In this document: positions 56,554 to 64,000 of the stretch, in pieces
Layout: each line of letters begins with the position of its first letter
Position numbering within the stretch: position 1 is the stretch's first letter
Assembly: GCA_963835735.1 (NCBI GenBank)
Contig: CAWIGP010000002.1
Span: 62,001 to 126,000 of the forward strand
DNA length: 64,000 nucleotides
Direction: 5' to 3'
Origin: DASQMT01 sp963835735
Lineage (GTDB): Bacteria > Actinomycetota > Thermoleophilia > Solirubrobacterales > Solirubrobacteraceae
Notes under the pieces: generated by a model
What the model saw: the letters and a program-made list of their open reading frames with translations, nothing else
The model's database searches: none
What the model was told of the DNA's origin: nothing
Translations under genes and position numbers: made by a program

Positions 56554-57767
56554 CCGCCGCCGCCGCTGAGGACCTCGGGCTTGGGCATCGGCTTGCGCCT
56601 TCGCCTCAGGCGGCCGCGCGTGAACGTCGTCACCAGCACCGGCGCCGAGACGAACAGCACGATCAGGCCCTGGATGATGAACGTCAGGTTGGTGGCGAGC
56701 TGCGGGTCGAAGACCGCCGGGTCGAGATTTCGTACCGACGTGCCATTGAGCAGCGCGCCGAACAGGAGCGCCGCGGCGACCGTCCCGAACGCGGTGTTGC
56801 GGCCGAGCAGCGCGACCGCGATCCCGTAGTAGCCGACCTGCGAGACCTGGATGTCGTTGGTGGCGATGCGGAACTGCCAGCCGAGCACGTCGAGCGAGCC
56901 CGCCAGGCCGGCGAGCAGTCCGCAGATCAGCATGACCTTGACGTAGTTGCGGCCCGCGCTGATGCCGGCGTACTCGGCGGCGTCCGGGTTGAAGCCGACA
57001 GCGCGGACCTCGTAGCCGGTCACCGAGCGGTTCAGCAGGATCCAGAACAGGACGGTCACCGCGAGCGCGATGAAGATGCCGATGTGCAGGCCCTGGAGCT
57101 CGGGATCGCCCCAGAACACCGGCAGCCGCGCGCTCTCCAGCACGTCGGCGGAGACCGGGATCGATGCCGCGGCGGGGTCGTCGCTGTGCCACGGCCCGCC
57201 CAGCCCGAACAGGTAGAGGCCCACGTAGACCGCGGTCCAGTTGAGCATGATCGTCGAGACCACCTCGTTGGCTCCGGTGGTCGCCTTGAGCGCGCCCGCG
57301 ATGCCCGCCCACAGCGCGCCGGCGGCACAGGCGGCGATGATCGTGATCACGATGTGCAGCAGCGCCGGCGTGCCGTCCAGGTTGGAGCCGACGTAGACGG
57401 CGGCGAAAGACCCGACGAGATACTGGCCCTGCCCGCCGATGTTGAACAGGCCGGCGCGGAACGCAAACGCCACGGCCAGCCCGGTGAGGATCAGCGGCGT
57501 GGTCAGGATCAGCGTCTGCTGCAGGTTCAGCGCCGCGAGTGTCCGGTCGTCGCCCGTCACCCACGGGAACAGCCAGTTCAGCCCCGACCCTTCGAAGATC
57601 GCCCGGTAGGTGTCGATCGGGTTGGCGCCCGTGGCGAGCACCACGAGGCCGCCGACGAAGAAGGCGAGCAGCGCGGTGATCAGCGGTGTGATGATCCCGC
57701 CGCCGCGCAGGTAGCCCGACAGCCGCGACGCGACCGTGATCGTGCCCGGCCCGCCCTCGTCGCTCAC
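56550..57767 (-). CDS. nucleoside ABC transporter permease 1
   Basis: 405 residues, about nine membrane helices. YufP/NupP-like features: FAFRAGLFNIGGQGQYLVGSFAAVYVG, GIAGALKATTGANEVVSTIMLNWTAVYVGLYLF and VRAVGFNPDAAEYAGISAGRNYVKVMLICGLLAGLAG. It forms a heterodimeric channel with permease 2. Its start overlaps the ATPase stop by 4 bp (57764-57767). Confidence 0.92.
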   Translation of the reverse strand: MSDEGGPGTITVASRLSGYLRGGGIITPLITALLAFFVGGLVVLATGANPIDTYRAIFEGSGLNWLFPWVTGDDRTLAALNLQQTLILTTPLILTGLAVAFAFRAGLFNIGGQGQYLVGSFAAVYVGSNLDGTPALLHIVITIIAACAAGALWAGIAGALKATTGANEVVSTIMLNWTAVYVGLYLFGLGGPWHSDDPAAASIPVSADVLESARLPVFWGDPELQGLHIGIFIALAVTVLFWILLNRSVTGYEVRAVGFNPDAAEYAGISAGRNYVKVMLICGLLAGLAGSLDVLGWQFRIATNDIQVSQVGYYGIAVALLGRNTAFGTVAAALLFGALLNGTSVRNLDPAVFDPQLATNLTFIIQGLIVLFVSAPVLVTTFTRGRLRRRRKPMPKPEVLSGGGG

Positions 57768-59293
57768 GACGCGCGAACCTTCCCGCCGAGCATCGCGACG
57801 CCCAGCTCCTCGTCGCTCGCGTCGGGCGACAGCTCGGCGACGATCCGGCCCTCGTAGATGACGAGCACGCGGTCGCTGAGCGAGCGGATCTCCTCCAGCT
57901 CGAGCGATACCAGAAGCACGGCGCGGCCCTCGTCGCGCTGCTCGAGCAGCCGACTGTGGACGAATTCGATCGCGCCGACGTCGAGCCCGCGGGTCGGCTG
58001 CGCGGCGATCGTGACGCGCGGGTCCTCGGCCAGCTCGCGCGCGATCACGACCTTCTGCTGGTTGCCGCCCGAGAGCGACCCGGCGAGCGTCTCCGGCCGG
58101 CCGCCGCGGACGTCGTACTGCTCGAGCAGCGGCGCGGCCTGCTGCTCCATCCGCTTCGGCGAGAGCAGGCCGAACCGGCTCAGCGGCGGCCGTTTGTAGT
58201 CGCGCAGCGCGAGGTTCTCGGCCAGGTTGAAGTCAAGGATCAGGCCCCGCCGCCGGCGGTCCTCGGCGATGTGGCCGACGCCGGCGCCGAGCGCGTCGCG
58301 CACGCCCGCGCCCGTGATTTCGCGGTCGCCGACGCGGATCTGGCCCGCGGTCGGAACGCGCAGTCCCGTGATCGCCTCGATCAGCTCGGACTGGCCGTTG
58401 CCGTCGACGCCCGCAACGCCGACGATCTCGCCCGCGCGCACCCGCAGCGAGAGCCCGCGCAGCGCCGGCAGCCCGCGATCGTCCTCCGCCTCGAGATCGG
58501 AGACCTCGAGGAGCGGTTCGCCGGCCTGGGCCGCCTCTTTCTCGACCCGGAACAGCACGTCGCGGCCGACCATCAGCTTGGCCAGGCTGGCCTCGGTGGC
58601 ACCCTCGCCGCTGACCGTGTCGATCTTCTTGCCCCGCCGCAGCACGGTCACGCGGTCGGCGATCTCCAACACCTCGCGCAGCTTGTGCGTGATGAAGATC
58701 ACCGACACGCCCTCGGCGGTCAGCGCCCGCAGGACCTTGAACAGCTCGGCGATCTCCTGCGCCGTGAGCACCGCGGTCGGCTCGTCCAGGATCAGGATGT
58801 CCGCGCCGCGGTGCAGCACGCGCAGGATCTCCACGCGCTGCTGCTGCCCGACGCCGATGTCCTCGACGTACGCGCGCGGATCGACGACGAGGCCGAAGCG
58901 CTCGGACAGCTCGCGCACGCGCGCCTCGGCCGCGTCGCGATCTAGCAGCGCGCCCTTGCGCGGCTCGGACGCCAGCACGACGTTCTCGGCCACGGTCATC
59001 ACCGGGATCAGCATGAAGTGCTGGTGCACCATGCCGATGCGCAGCCCGATCGCCTCGCGCGGCGAGCCGATCTGCACCGGCTCGCCGCGGAGGAGGATCT
59101 CGCCCTCGTCGGGCTGGAGCAGCCCGTAGAGGACGTTCATGAGCGTGGACTTGCCCGCCCCGTTCTCCCCGAGCAGGGCGTGCACCTCGCCACGGCGTAG
59201 GTCGAGATCGACGCTGTCGTTCGCCGTCAGCGCGCCGAAGCGCTTGGTGACGCCCTTCAGCTCGAGGGCGAGCGGGTGGGTCTGCTGGCTCAG
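57764..59293 (-). CDS. nucleoside ABC transporter ATP-binding protein (double ATPase)
   Basis: About 509 residues if started at CTG 59293. Two ABC cassettes: first Walker A LLGENGAGKSTLMN, Q-loop MVHQHF, signature IGVGQQQRVEIL and Walker B ILDEPTA; second has VAGVDGNGQSELIEAI (degenerate Walker A), signature LSGGNQQKVVIARELA and a VTIAAQPTRGLD box. Residues conserved before the first Walker A (ALELKGVTKRFGALTANDSVDL) lie upstream of GTG 59185, the first ATG/GTG/TTG in frame, so translation must begin earlier, probably at CTG 59293, 3 bp after the lipoprotein stop. Resembles YufO/NupO, the BMP-family partner. Confidence 0.9.
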   Translation of the reverse strand: MSQQTHPLALELKGVTKRFGALTANDSVDLDLRRGEVHALLGENGAGKSTLMNVLYGLLQPDEGEILLRGEPVQIGSPREAIGLRIGMVHQHFMLIPVMTVAENVVLASEPRKGALLDRDAAEARVRELSERFGLVVDPRAYVEDIGVGQQQRVEILRVLHRGADILILDEPTAVLTAQEIAELFKVLRALTAEGVSVIFITHKLREVLEIADRVTVLRRGKKIDTVSGEGATEASLAKLMVGRDVLFRVEKEAAQAGEPLLEVSDLEAEDDRGLPALRGLSLRVRAGEIVGVAGVDGNGQSELIEAITGLRVPTAGQIRVGDREITGAGVRDALGAGVGHIAEDRRRRGLILDFNLAENLALRDYKRPPLSRFGLLSPKRMEQQAAPLLEQYDVRGGRPETLAGSLSGGNQQKVVIARELAEDPRVTIAAQPTRGLDVGAIEFVHSRLLEQRDEGRAVLLVSLELEEIRSLSDRVLVIYEGRIVAELSPDASDEELGVAMLGGKVRAS

Positions 59294-59295
59294 GG

Positions 59296-60351
59296 CTACT
59301 TGGTGGGCGTGGTCGGGATGTCGGTGATCTCTCCGGACTTCATCTGCTCGAGCACCGCGTCGACCTGCTCCGTGTACTTGGCTCCCTCCGCGTTGGTCTT
59401 GCCATATCCGACGCCGTCGTTATTGACGTCGAACACCGTGTCGGTGCCCTCCTTGAACGAGCCGTCCTGGACCTGTTGGGCGGCGGTGAACGCGGCCTCG
59501 TCGACCTTCTTGAGCGCCGAGGTCATCATGAAGTCGCCGAGATAGGACTGGTCGGCGTCGACGCCGATGCCCTGCATGCCCTTCTCCTTGGCGGCGTCGA
59601 GCGCGCCGAGACCGCAGGCGCCGGCGACCTGGAACACGACCTGCGAGCCCTCCGCGATCTGGTTGAGCGCGATCTCCTTGCACTTCGCCTGGTCGACGAA
59701 GTCCTGCGAGTAGGCGTACAGGACGTTGACGTCCGGGTTGGCGTCGGTGGCGCCCTTCTGGTAGCCGGCGATGTAGGCGTCGACCGCCGGCACCTGCTGG
59801 CCGCCGACCGCCGAGATGACCTGGTCGCCGCCCTGGTCCTTGGTGTACAGGCCCGCCATGTAGCCGACCAGGTAGCCGGCCTCAGCCTCTTTGAACAGCA
59901 GTCCCGAGACGTTCTTCGGCTTCGACTTCATCAACGATTGCGGGTAGTCGATGATCGCGAACTTCACGTTCGGGAACGCGTTGGCAACCTGCTCGGTCGC
60001 CTCGCCCATCAGGAAGCCGACCGCGAGCACGAGGTCGTACTGCTGGCGCGCCAGCGTCGACAGGTTCGGCACGTAGTCCGCGTTGGACTTGGACGTGACG
60101 GCGCGGATCTCGGCGCCCAGCTCCGACTCGGCCCGCTGGAGGCCCTCATACGCCGACTGGTTGAACGAGCGGTCGTCGAGCCCGCCGATGTCGGTGACCA
60201 TCCCGACCTTGATCTGCTTCTCAGGCTCGGCGGTCGCGGCCGCGCCGCCACTCGCCGGCTCCTCGTCGTCGTCGCCGCACGCCGCGACGACCGTACCCAT
60301 GCCCAGCGCCAGTACGGCGATGAGCAGCAGTCGCAGGAACTTCACGCTCAC
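59296..60351 (-). CDS. BMP-family nucleoside-binding lipoprotein
   Basis: 351 residues from GTG 60351 (GGGGG lies 9 nt upstream; an ATG at 60360 is the alternative). Signal peptide with lipobox LGMGTVVAAC followed by an Asp/Glu-rich linker. The mature part has QIKVGMVTDIGGLDDRSFNQSAYEGLQRAE and IGVDADQSYLGDFMMTSALKKVDEAAF, typical of Bmp/TmpC purine-nucleoside receptors. First gene of the transporter part of the operon; 76 bp separates it from the deaminase gene, so an extra promoter could lie there. Confidence 0.93.
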   Translation of the reverse strand: MSVKFLRLLLIAVLALGMGTVVAACGDDDEEPASGGAAATAEPEKQIKVGMVTDIGGLDDRSFNQSAYEGLQRAESELGAEIRAVTSKSNADYVPNLSTLARQQYDLVLAVGFLMGEATEQVANAFPNVKFAIIDYPQSLMKSKPKNVSGLLFKEAEAGYLVGYMAGLYTKDQGGDQVISAVGGQQVPAVDAYIAGYQKGATDANPDVNVLYAYSQDFVDQAKCKEIALNQIAEGSQVVFQVAGACGLGALDAAKEKGMQGIGVDADQSYLGDFMMTSALKKVDEAAFTAAQQVQDGSFKEGTDTVFDVNNDGVGYGKTNAEGAKYTEQVDAVLEQMKSGEITDIPTTPTK

Positions 60352-60427
60352 GGAATCCATCCCCCGTTGATCAGTTGTTTTGCACCCGACTCCAGTGGCG
60401 GGGCAGCCTATTGCAAGCAACGGCCGA

Positions 60428-61402
60428 TCATTGCTGAATTCGCGCTAAGAGCGGCTTACGGAGCGCGTCGGGCACGAACGCCGCCTCGATCGCCGTGTGG
60501 GTGATCTCGCGCAGCGCGTCGTCGTCGAGCCCCCACTCGCGGCGCGCGACCGCGTACTCGCCGCCGACGGTCGCCTCCCAGTAGGGCGGATCGTCTGAGC
60601 CGAGCGTCACCCGTACCCCCGCGTCGCGCAGCGCGGGAAACGGGTGCGCCGCATAGTCGCGATACGCGCCGAGCACGACGTTGGAGGTCGGGCAGACCTC
60701 CAGCACGGTGCCGCGCTCGGCCAGCTCGCGCACGAGCTCGGGGTCCTCGATCGCGCGCACGCCGTGGCCGAGCCGCGTGACCGGCACGGGCAGGGCGAGC
60801 GCGCCGCGGACCGACTCCGGCCCGGCCCACTCCCCCGCGTGGCACGTGAGGCCGAGGCCCGCGGCGTGCGCGGTCTCGTAGGCGCGCGCGAACGGGCCGG
60901 GCGGGTGGCCGGCCTCGTCGCCCGCCAGGCCGAAGCCGGTCACGTACGGGTGCGGCTGCTCGGCGGCGGTCCGTGCGACCCACTCGGCGCGCTCGGTGCC
61001 GAAGTTGCGCACCGCGGTGACGATGACGCGGCTCTCGATCCCGTCGGCGGCGCGCGCGTCGTCGATTCCCTGCGCGACGCCGGCGAGCATGTCGGAGTAG
61101 GGGATCCCGACCTGGTCGGCGTGGTCGGGCGAGACCGTGACCTCGACGTAGACCGCGCCCTCGGCCGCGCAGGCGCGGAGGTACTCGAACGTGATGTCGC
61201 GATAGTCCTCGGCGGTCTTGATCACGGTGACCGCGCGGTCGAACGTCGCCAGGAAGTCGAGGAAGTCGCGCCAGACGTAGCGGTCGCCGTCGAGCGTGCC
61301 GGGCGGGATCGTGAGGCCGTTGCGCGCCGCGAGCCGGCGGATCAGGTCCGGCGTCGCCGTGGCCTCGAGGTGGACGTGGAGCTCGGCCAGCGGGACGCTC
61401 AC
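60428..61402 (-). CDS. add: adenosine/adenine deaminase family protein
   Basis: 324 residues. Metal and catalytic residues: ELHVHLEA (HxH), FGLAGDEAGH, CHAGEWAGPESV (His and Glu), RLGHGVRAI and LGSDDPPYW (Asp-Asp). The H-x-H is followed by Leu-Glu-Ala rather than the Leu-Asp-Gly of classical adenosine deaminase, a pattern closer to adenine or aminofutalosine deaminases, so the substrate is uncertain. ATG overlaps the deoA stop by 4 bp. In this cluster deamination of adenosine or adenine would feed the phosphorylase. Confidence 0.88.
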   Translation of the reverse strand: MSVPLAELHVHLEATATPDLIRRLAARNGLTIPPGTLDGDRYVWRDFLDFLATFDRAVTVIKTAEDYRDITFEYLRACAAEGAVYVEVTVSPDHADQVGIPYSDMLAGVAQGIDDARAADGIESRVIVTAVRNFGTERAEWVARTAAEQPHPYVTGFGLAGDEAGHPPGPFARAYETAHAAGLGLTCHAGEWAGPESVRGALALPVPVTRLGHGVRAIEDPELVRELAERGTVLEVCPTSNVVLGAYRDYAAHPFPALRDAGVRVTLGSDDPPYWEATVGGEYAVARREWGLDDDALREITHTAIEAAFVPDALRKPLLARIQQ

Positions 61403-62706
61403 GCGACCGCCTCGGTCAGCGGCGGCAGCGCGGCCGGCGCGTCACCGACCTCGAACGCGGCGCGCACGCGCTCGGCGGCGCGCTGCGCGCCGGCGTCATC
61501 GCGCGCGTGCACGACCGCGAGCGGGCGCGCGCCGCGGCCGACCTCCTCCCCCAGGCCGGCGACGTCGACCAGCCCGACCGCGTGGTCGATGCCCTGGTCC
61601 TCGCGCAGGCGGCCGCCTCCGAGCTCGATCAGAGCGATGCCGACATCGCGCACGGCGACCCTGCGCACGTGGCCGGCGTGCTCCGGGAACACCTCGAGCG
61701 CGTGCGGCGCGCGCGGGAGGTGACGGTCGGGGTCGTCGAGCAGGTCCGGCGGGCCGCCGAGCGCGGCGCACATGCGCCCGAAGCGCTCGGCCGCGGCGCC
61801 CGAGGCGAGCGCCTCGCCGGCCGCGGCGCGCGCTTCCTCGTCGCTCGCGTACAGCCCGCCGAGCCGCAGCAGCGTCGCGCACAGCGCGAGCGTGACGTCG
61901 ACCAGGCGCGGCTCGGCGGCACGCGGGTGGGAGAGCACGCCGAGCGCTTCGCGCACCTCGACGGCGTTGCCCGCCGTGCGGCCCAGCACCTGGTCCATGT
62001 CGGTCAGCAGCGCCTCGCATTCCAGGCCGTTGCCGCGCGCGACCGTGACGATCGCCCGCGCCAGCTCCGCGCTCTGCTCGCGCGTCGGCATGAACGCTCC
62101 GCTGCCCGCCTTGACGTCCATGACGAGCGCGTCGAGCCCGGCGGCGAGCTTCTTCGACAGGATCGAGGCGACGATCAGCGGGATCGACTCGACGGTCGCG
62201 GTGGCGTCACGCAGCGCATAGAAGCGGCGGTCGGCCGGGGCCAGCTCGGGCGTCTGGCCGATGATCGCGCAGCCGGCCTCGGACACGGCCCGGCGCAGCA
62301 GGTCGAGGTCGGGCGCGGTCGCGTAGCCGGGGATGCTGTCGAGCTTGTCGAGCGTGCCGCCGGTATGGCCGAGGCCGCGCCCGGAGATCATCGGCACCCT
62401 GCCGCCGCAGGCGGCGATGACCGGCGCGAGGACCAGCGAGACCTTGTCGCCGACTCCGCCGGTCGAGTGCTTGTCGAGCACCGGTCCGTCGTCCCAGTGG
62501 AGCACCGTGCCTGAGTCGCGCATGGCACCGGTCAGCGCGACCCGCTCGGCGTCGCCGAGATCGCGGAAGTACACGGCCATCGCGAACGCCGCGATCTGGC
62601 CGTCGGACAGCCCGCCGTCGCCGATGCCGCGCACGATGAACGCGATCTCCTCGTCGCTCAGGGTGCCGCCGTCGCGCTTGCGCCGGATCAGCTCCTGCGG
62701 GATCAC
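61399..62706 (-). CDS. deoA: pyrimidine-nucleoside (thymidine) phosphorylase
   Basis: 435 residues. Family signature SGRGLGHTGGTLDKLDSIPG (residues 113-132); also LDKHSTGGVGDKVSLVLAPVIAACG, MDVKAGSGAFM and the ALRDATATVESIPLIVASILSKKLAAG stretch. It cleaves thymidine, uridine or deoxyuridine with phosphate to the base and (deoxy)ribose-1-phosphate. C-terminal alpha/beta hammerhead region present. Overlaps punA by 4 bp at its start and add at its stop. Confidence 0.95.
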   Translation of the reverse strand: MIPQELIRRKRDGGTLSDEEIAFIVRGIGDGGLSDGQIAAFAMAVYFRDLGDAERVALTGAMRDSGTVLHWDDGPVLDKHSTGGVGDKVSLVLAPVIAACGGRVPMISGRGLGHTGGTLDKLDSIPGYATAPDLDLLRRAVSEAGCAIIGQTPELAPADRRFYALRDATATVESIPLIVASILSKKLAAGLDALVMDVKAGSGAFMPTREQSAELARAIVTVARGNGLECEALLTDMDQVLGRTAGNAVEVREALGVLSHPRAAEPRLVDVTLALCATLLRLGGLYASDEEARAAAGEALASGAAAERFGRMCAALGGPPDLLDDPDRHLPRAPHALEVFPEHAGHVRRVAVRDVGIALIELGGGRLREDQGIDHAVGLVDVAGLGEEVGRGARPLAVVHARDDAGAQRAAERVRAAFEVGDAPAALPPLTEAVA

Positions 62707-63509
62707 GGGAGGTCCTCGACGAAGCGCTCGATCAGGGGACCGAGGCGCGCCGCCCCCTCCTTCGCGACGCGAAGCGTCTGGTCGTGGCTCAGCTCCTCCC
62801 CGCCCATGCCCTCGGCGAGGTTCGTGACGGCGCTGACCGCCGCGACGCGGAGGCCGGCGTGCCGGGCGGCGATGACCTCCGGCACCGTGCTCATCCCGAC
62901 CAGGTCGGCGCCGAGCGTGCGGAACGCGCGGATCTCGGCCGGCGTCTCGAAGCTCGGTCCGGCGACCGCCAGGTAGACGCCGTCGTGCAATTCGGTGCCC
63001 AGCGCGCCGGCGGCTGCGTGCAGGCGCGCGCGCAGCTCCGGGTCGTAGGCGTCACGCAGGCTTGGGAAGCGCGGGCCGGCCGCGTCGTCGTTGGGTCCGG
63101 TGAGCGGGTTGAAGCCGAGCAGGTTGACGTGGTCGGAGATGCAGACCAGAGTGCCGGGCCCGGCCTCGGCACGCAGCGAGCCGGCCGCGTTGGTGAGCAG
63201 AAGGATGTCGGCGCCCAGCGCCTTCAGGGTGCGGATCGGCGTGGTGATCGCGCTGCCGTCGATCCCCTCGTACACGTGCCAGCGGCCGGAGAAGATCGCG
63301 ACGTCCTGCCCGCCGAGCCGGCCCAGCACGAGCGCTCCGGCGTGGCCTGCCAGCCCGCCGGCGTGGAACCCCGGCAGCTCGCCGTACGAGATCTCGACGC
63401 GGTCGCCGAGCCGGTCGGCCAGCTCGCCCAGGCCGGAGCCGAGCATCAGGCCCAGCCGCGGCGAGATGCCGGGCGCCCGCTCGGCGATCACCGCGGCCGC
63501 CGCGGTCAT
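62703..63509 (-). CDS. punA: purine nucleoside phosphorylase (trimeric type)
   Basis: 268 residues. Trimeric class marks: LGLMLGSGLGELADRL, GELPGFHAGGLAGHAGALVLG, SGRWHVYEGI, LTNAAGSLRAEAGPGTLVCISDHVNLLGFNPLTGPN, GPSFETPAEIRAFRTLGADLVGMSTVPEVIAARHAGLRV and the TNLAEGMG loop. It splits inosine and guanosine to base and ribose-1-phosphate. Its ATG overlaps the cdd stop by 4 bp. Confidence 0.95.
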   Translation of the reverse strand: MTAAAAVIAERAPGISPRLGLMLGSGLGELADRLGDRVEISYGELPGFHAGGLAGHAGALVLGRLGGQDVAIFSGRWHVYEGIDGSAITTPIRTLKALGADILLLTNAAGSLRAEAGPGTLVCISDHVNLLGFNPLTGPNDDAAGPRFPSLRDAYDPELRARLHAAAGALGTELHDGVYLAVAGPSFETPAEIRAFRTLGADLVGMSTVPEVIAARHAGLRVAAVSAVTNLAEGMGGEELSHDQTLRVAKEGAARLGPLIERFVEDLP

Positions 63510-63991
63510 GCCGCGAGATGCCCCGGTCCGAACGACAGCGGCAGCAGCTCGCCGAGCGTCGTCGTGCGGCGCACACGCTCGAAGTCGGCGAGGTGGATCG
63601 GGGCGTCGTCGGGAGCGAACTCGCGCAGCCGCTGGCGGCAGCCGCCGCAGGGCGTGACGAGCTCACTGCTCGGCGCGGCGACGACGACCTCGGCGATCCG
63701 CCCGCCGCCGCCGGCGACCAGCGCGCCGATCGCCGACGCCTCGGCGCACTGACCCTGCGGGTAGGCGGCGTTCTCGACGTTGGCGCCGGCGTAGCGGCGG
63801 CCGTCCTCGGTGCGCAGCGCGGCGCCGACCGGGAAGTTGGAGTACGGCGCGTACGCGTTCCGCGCGGCCGCGCGTGCCAGCTCGAGCAGCTCGGCGTCGG
63901 GCTCGCCCGCGCCGGCGATCAGCGCGTCGGCGTAGGACCCCTCGACCAGCGCGTCGTCGCGTATCTCCAGCAGCTCGCGCAGCCGCGTCAC
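63506..63991 (-). CDS. cdd: cytidine deaminase (start uncertain, may extend past the window)
   Basis: 161 residues from GTG 63991; the frame stays open to the window edge. The zinc site is ENAAYPQGQCAEASAIGAL (C-A-E) and CGGCRQ (PCxxC), with the opening AARNAYAPYSNFPVGAALRTEDG. About 32 residues precede this core, longer than usual, so the true start is not certain. It deaminates cytidine to uridine, feeding deoA. First visible gene of the salvage operon. Confidence 0.9.
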   Translation of the reverse strand: MTRLRELLEIRDDALVEGSYADALIAGAGEPDAELLELARAAARNAYAPYSNFPVGAALRTEDGRRYAGANVENAAYPQGQCAEASAIGALVAGGGGRIAEVVVAAPSSELVTPCGGCRQRLREFAPDDAPIHLADFERVRRTTTLGELLPLSFGPGHLAA

Positions 63992-64000
63992 CTGCGCGCG

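Noticed and set aside
1..64000. tRNA, rRNA or other structured RNA genes
   Set aside because: I found no cloverleaf with a TTCGA-type T-loop and acceptor pairing, and no rRNA-like stretch, by reading; a covariance search would be decisive.

Overview
The window is about 64 kb of very GC-rich, densely packed chromosomal DNA. GTG and TTG starts are frequent and most neighbouring genes overlap by 1-4 bp. Gene content (a WhiG/FliA-type sigma factor, an EF-G2-like translocase paralogue, an Rv2228c-like RNase H domain, an EtfD-like membrane Fe-S oxidoreductase, a stand-alone LigD-type polymerase domain) points to an actinobacterium. The overall style fits the Thermoleophilia/Solirubrobacterales, but the taxonomic rank is inference. 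I saw no prophage, insertion sequence, CRISPR array, rRNA or tRNA gene.

Layout. 1-13.5 kb is a mosaic of small metabolic and regulatory units: hydrolases, a MarR-GNAT fusion, NhaA, SDR, threonine aldolase / YdeI-like protein / thiolase, a trypsin-like protease with a glutamine-rich repeat tail, and an acyl-ACP thioesterase-like protein. 13.6-15.6 kb holds a divergent GntR regulator / 2,2-dialkylglycine decarboxylase pair, with two perfect 12-bp palindromes between them. 16.2-25.1 kb (minus strand) is a methylated-amine oxidation module: an APC permease, then a tightly coupled unit of trimethylamine-dehydrogenase-like flavoprotein, EtfB, EtfA, an EtfD/DgcB-like membrane Fe-S oxidoreductase and a GcvT-family tetrahydrofolate-dependent transferase. 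A remnant of an AraC-type regulator lies just upstream. 25.4-33 kb holds the LigD-type polymerase, a P450, an RNase HI-tryptophan 2,3-dioxygenase fusion and an EF-G2-like GTPase.

32.9-53.5 kb contains conserved housekeeping genes, interrupted by other genes: whiG-type sigma and xer recombinase; L,D-transpeptidase; a GGDEF/HD-GYP protein; ilvD; thiD; then dprA-comM-yraN-rnhB-lepB-rplS-trmD-rimM-khpA-rpsP-ffh, all on the minus strand. This is the classical ribosome/secretion/competence cluster. An SPFH/NfeD membrane pair follows.

53.5-64 kb (minus strand) is a nucleoside uptake and salvage operon: cytidine deaminase, purine nucleoside phosphorylase, pyrimidine-nucleoside phosphorylase, an adenosine/adenine deaminase, and a BMP-type nucleoside ABC transporter (lipoprotein, double ATPase, two permeases). 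It ends with a 579-residue protein of unknown function whose C-terminal half resembles the nucleoside-phosphorylase/nucleosidase fold. Imported nucleosides would be deaminated and phosphorolysed to bases and (deoxy)ribose-1-phosphate.

The most unusual items are the RNase H-tryptophan dioxygenase fusion, the complete amine-oxidation electron-transfer unit, the unknown protein of the nucleoside operon, the paired palindromes at the dialkylglycine decarboxylase locus, and the 55-bp tandem repeat that copies the comM start region.
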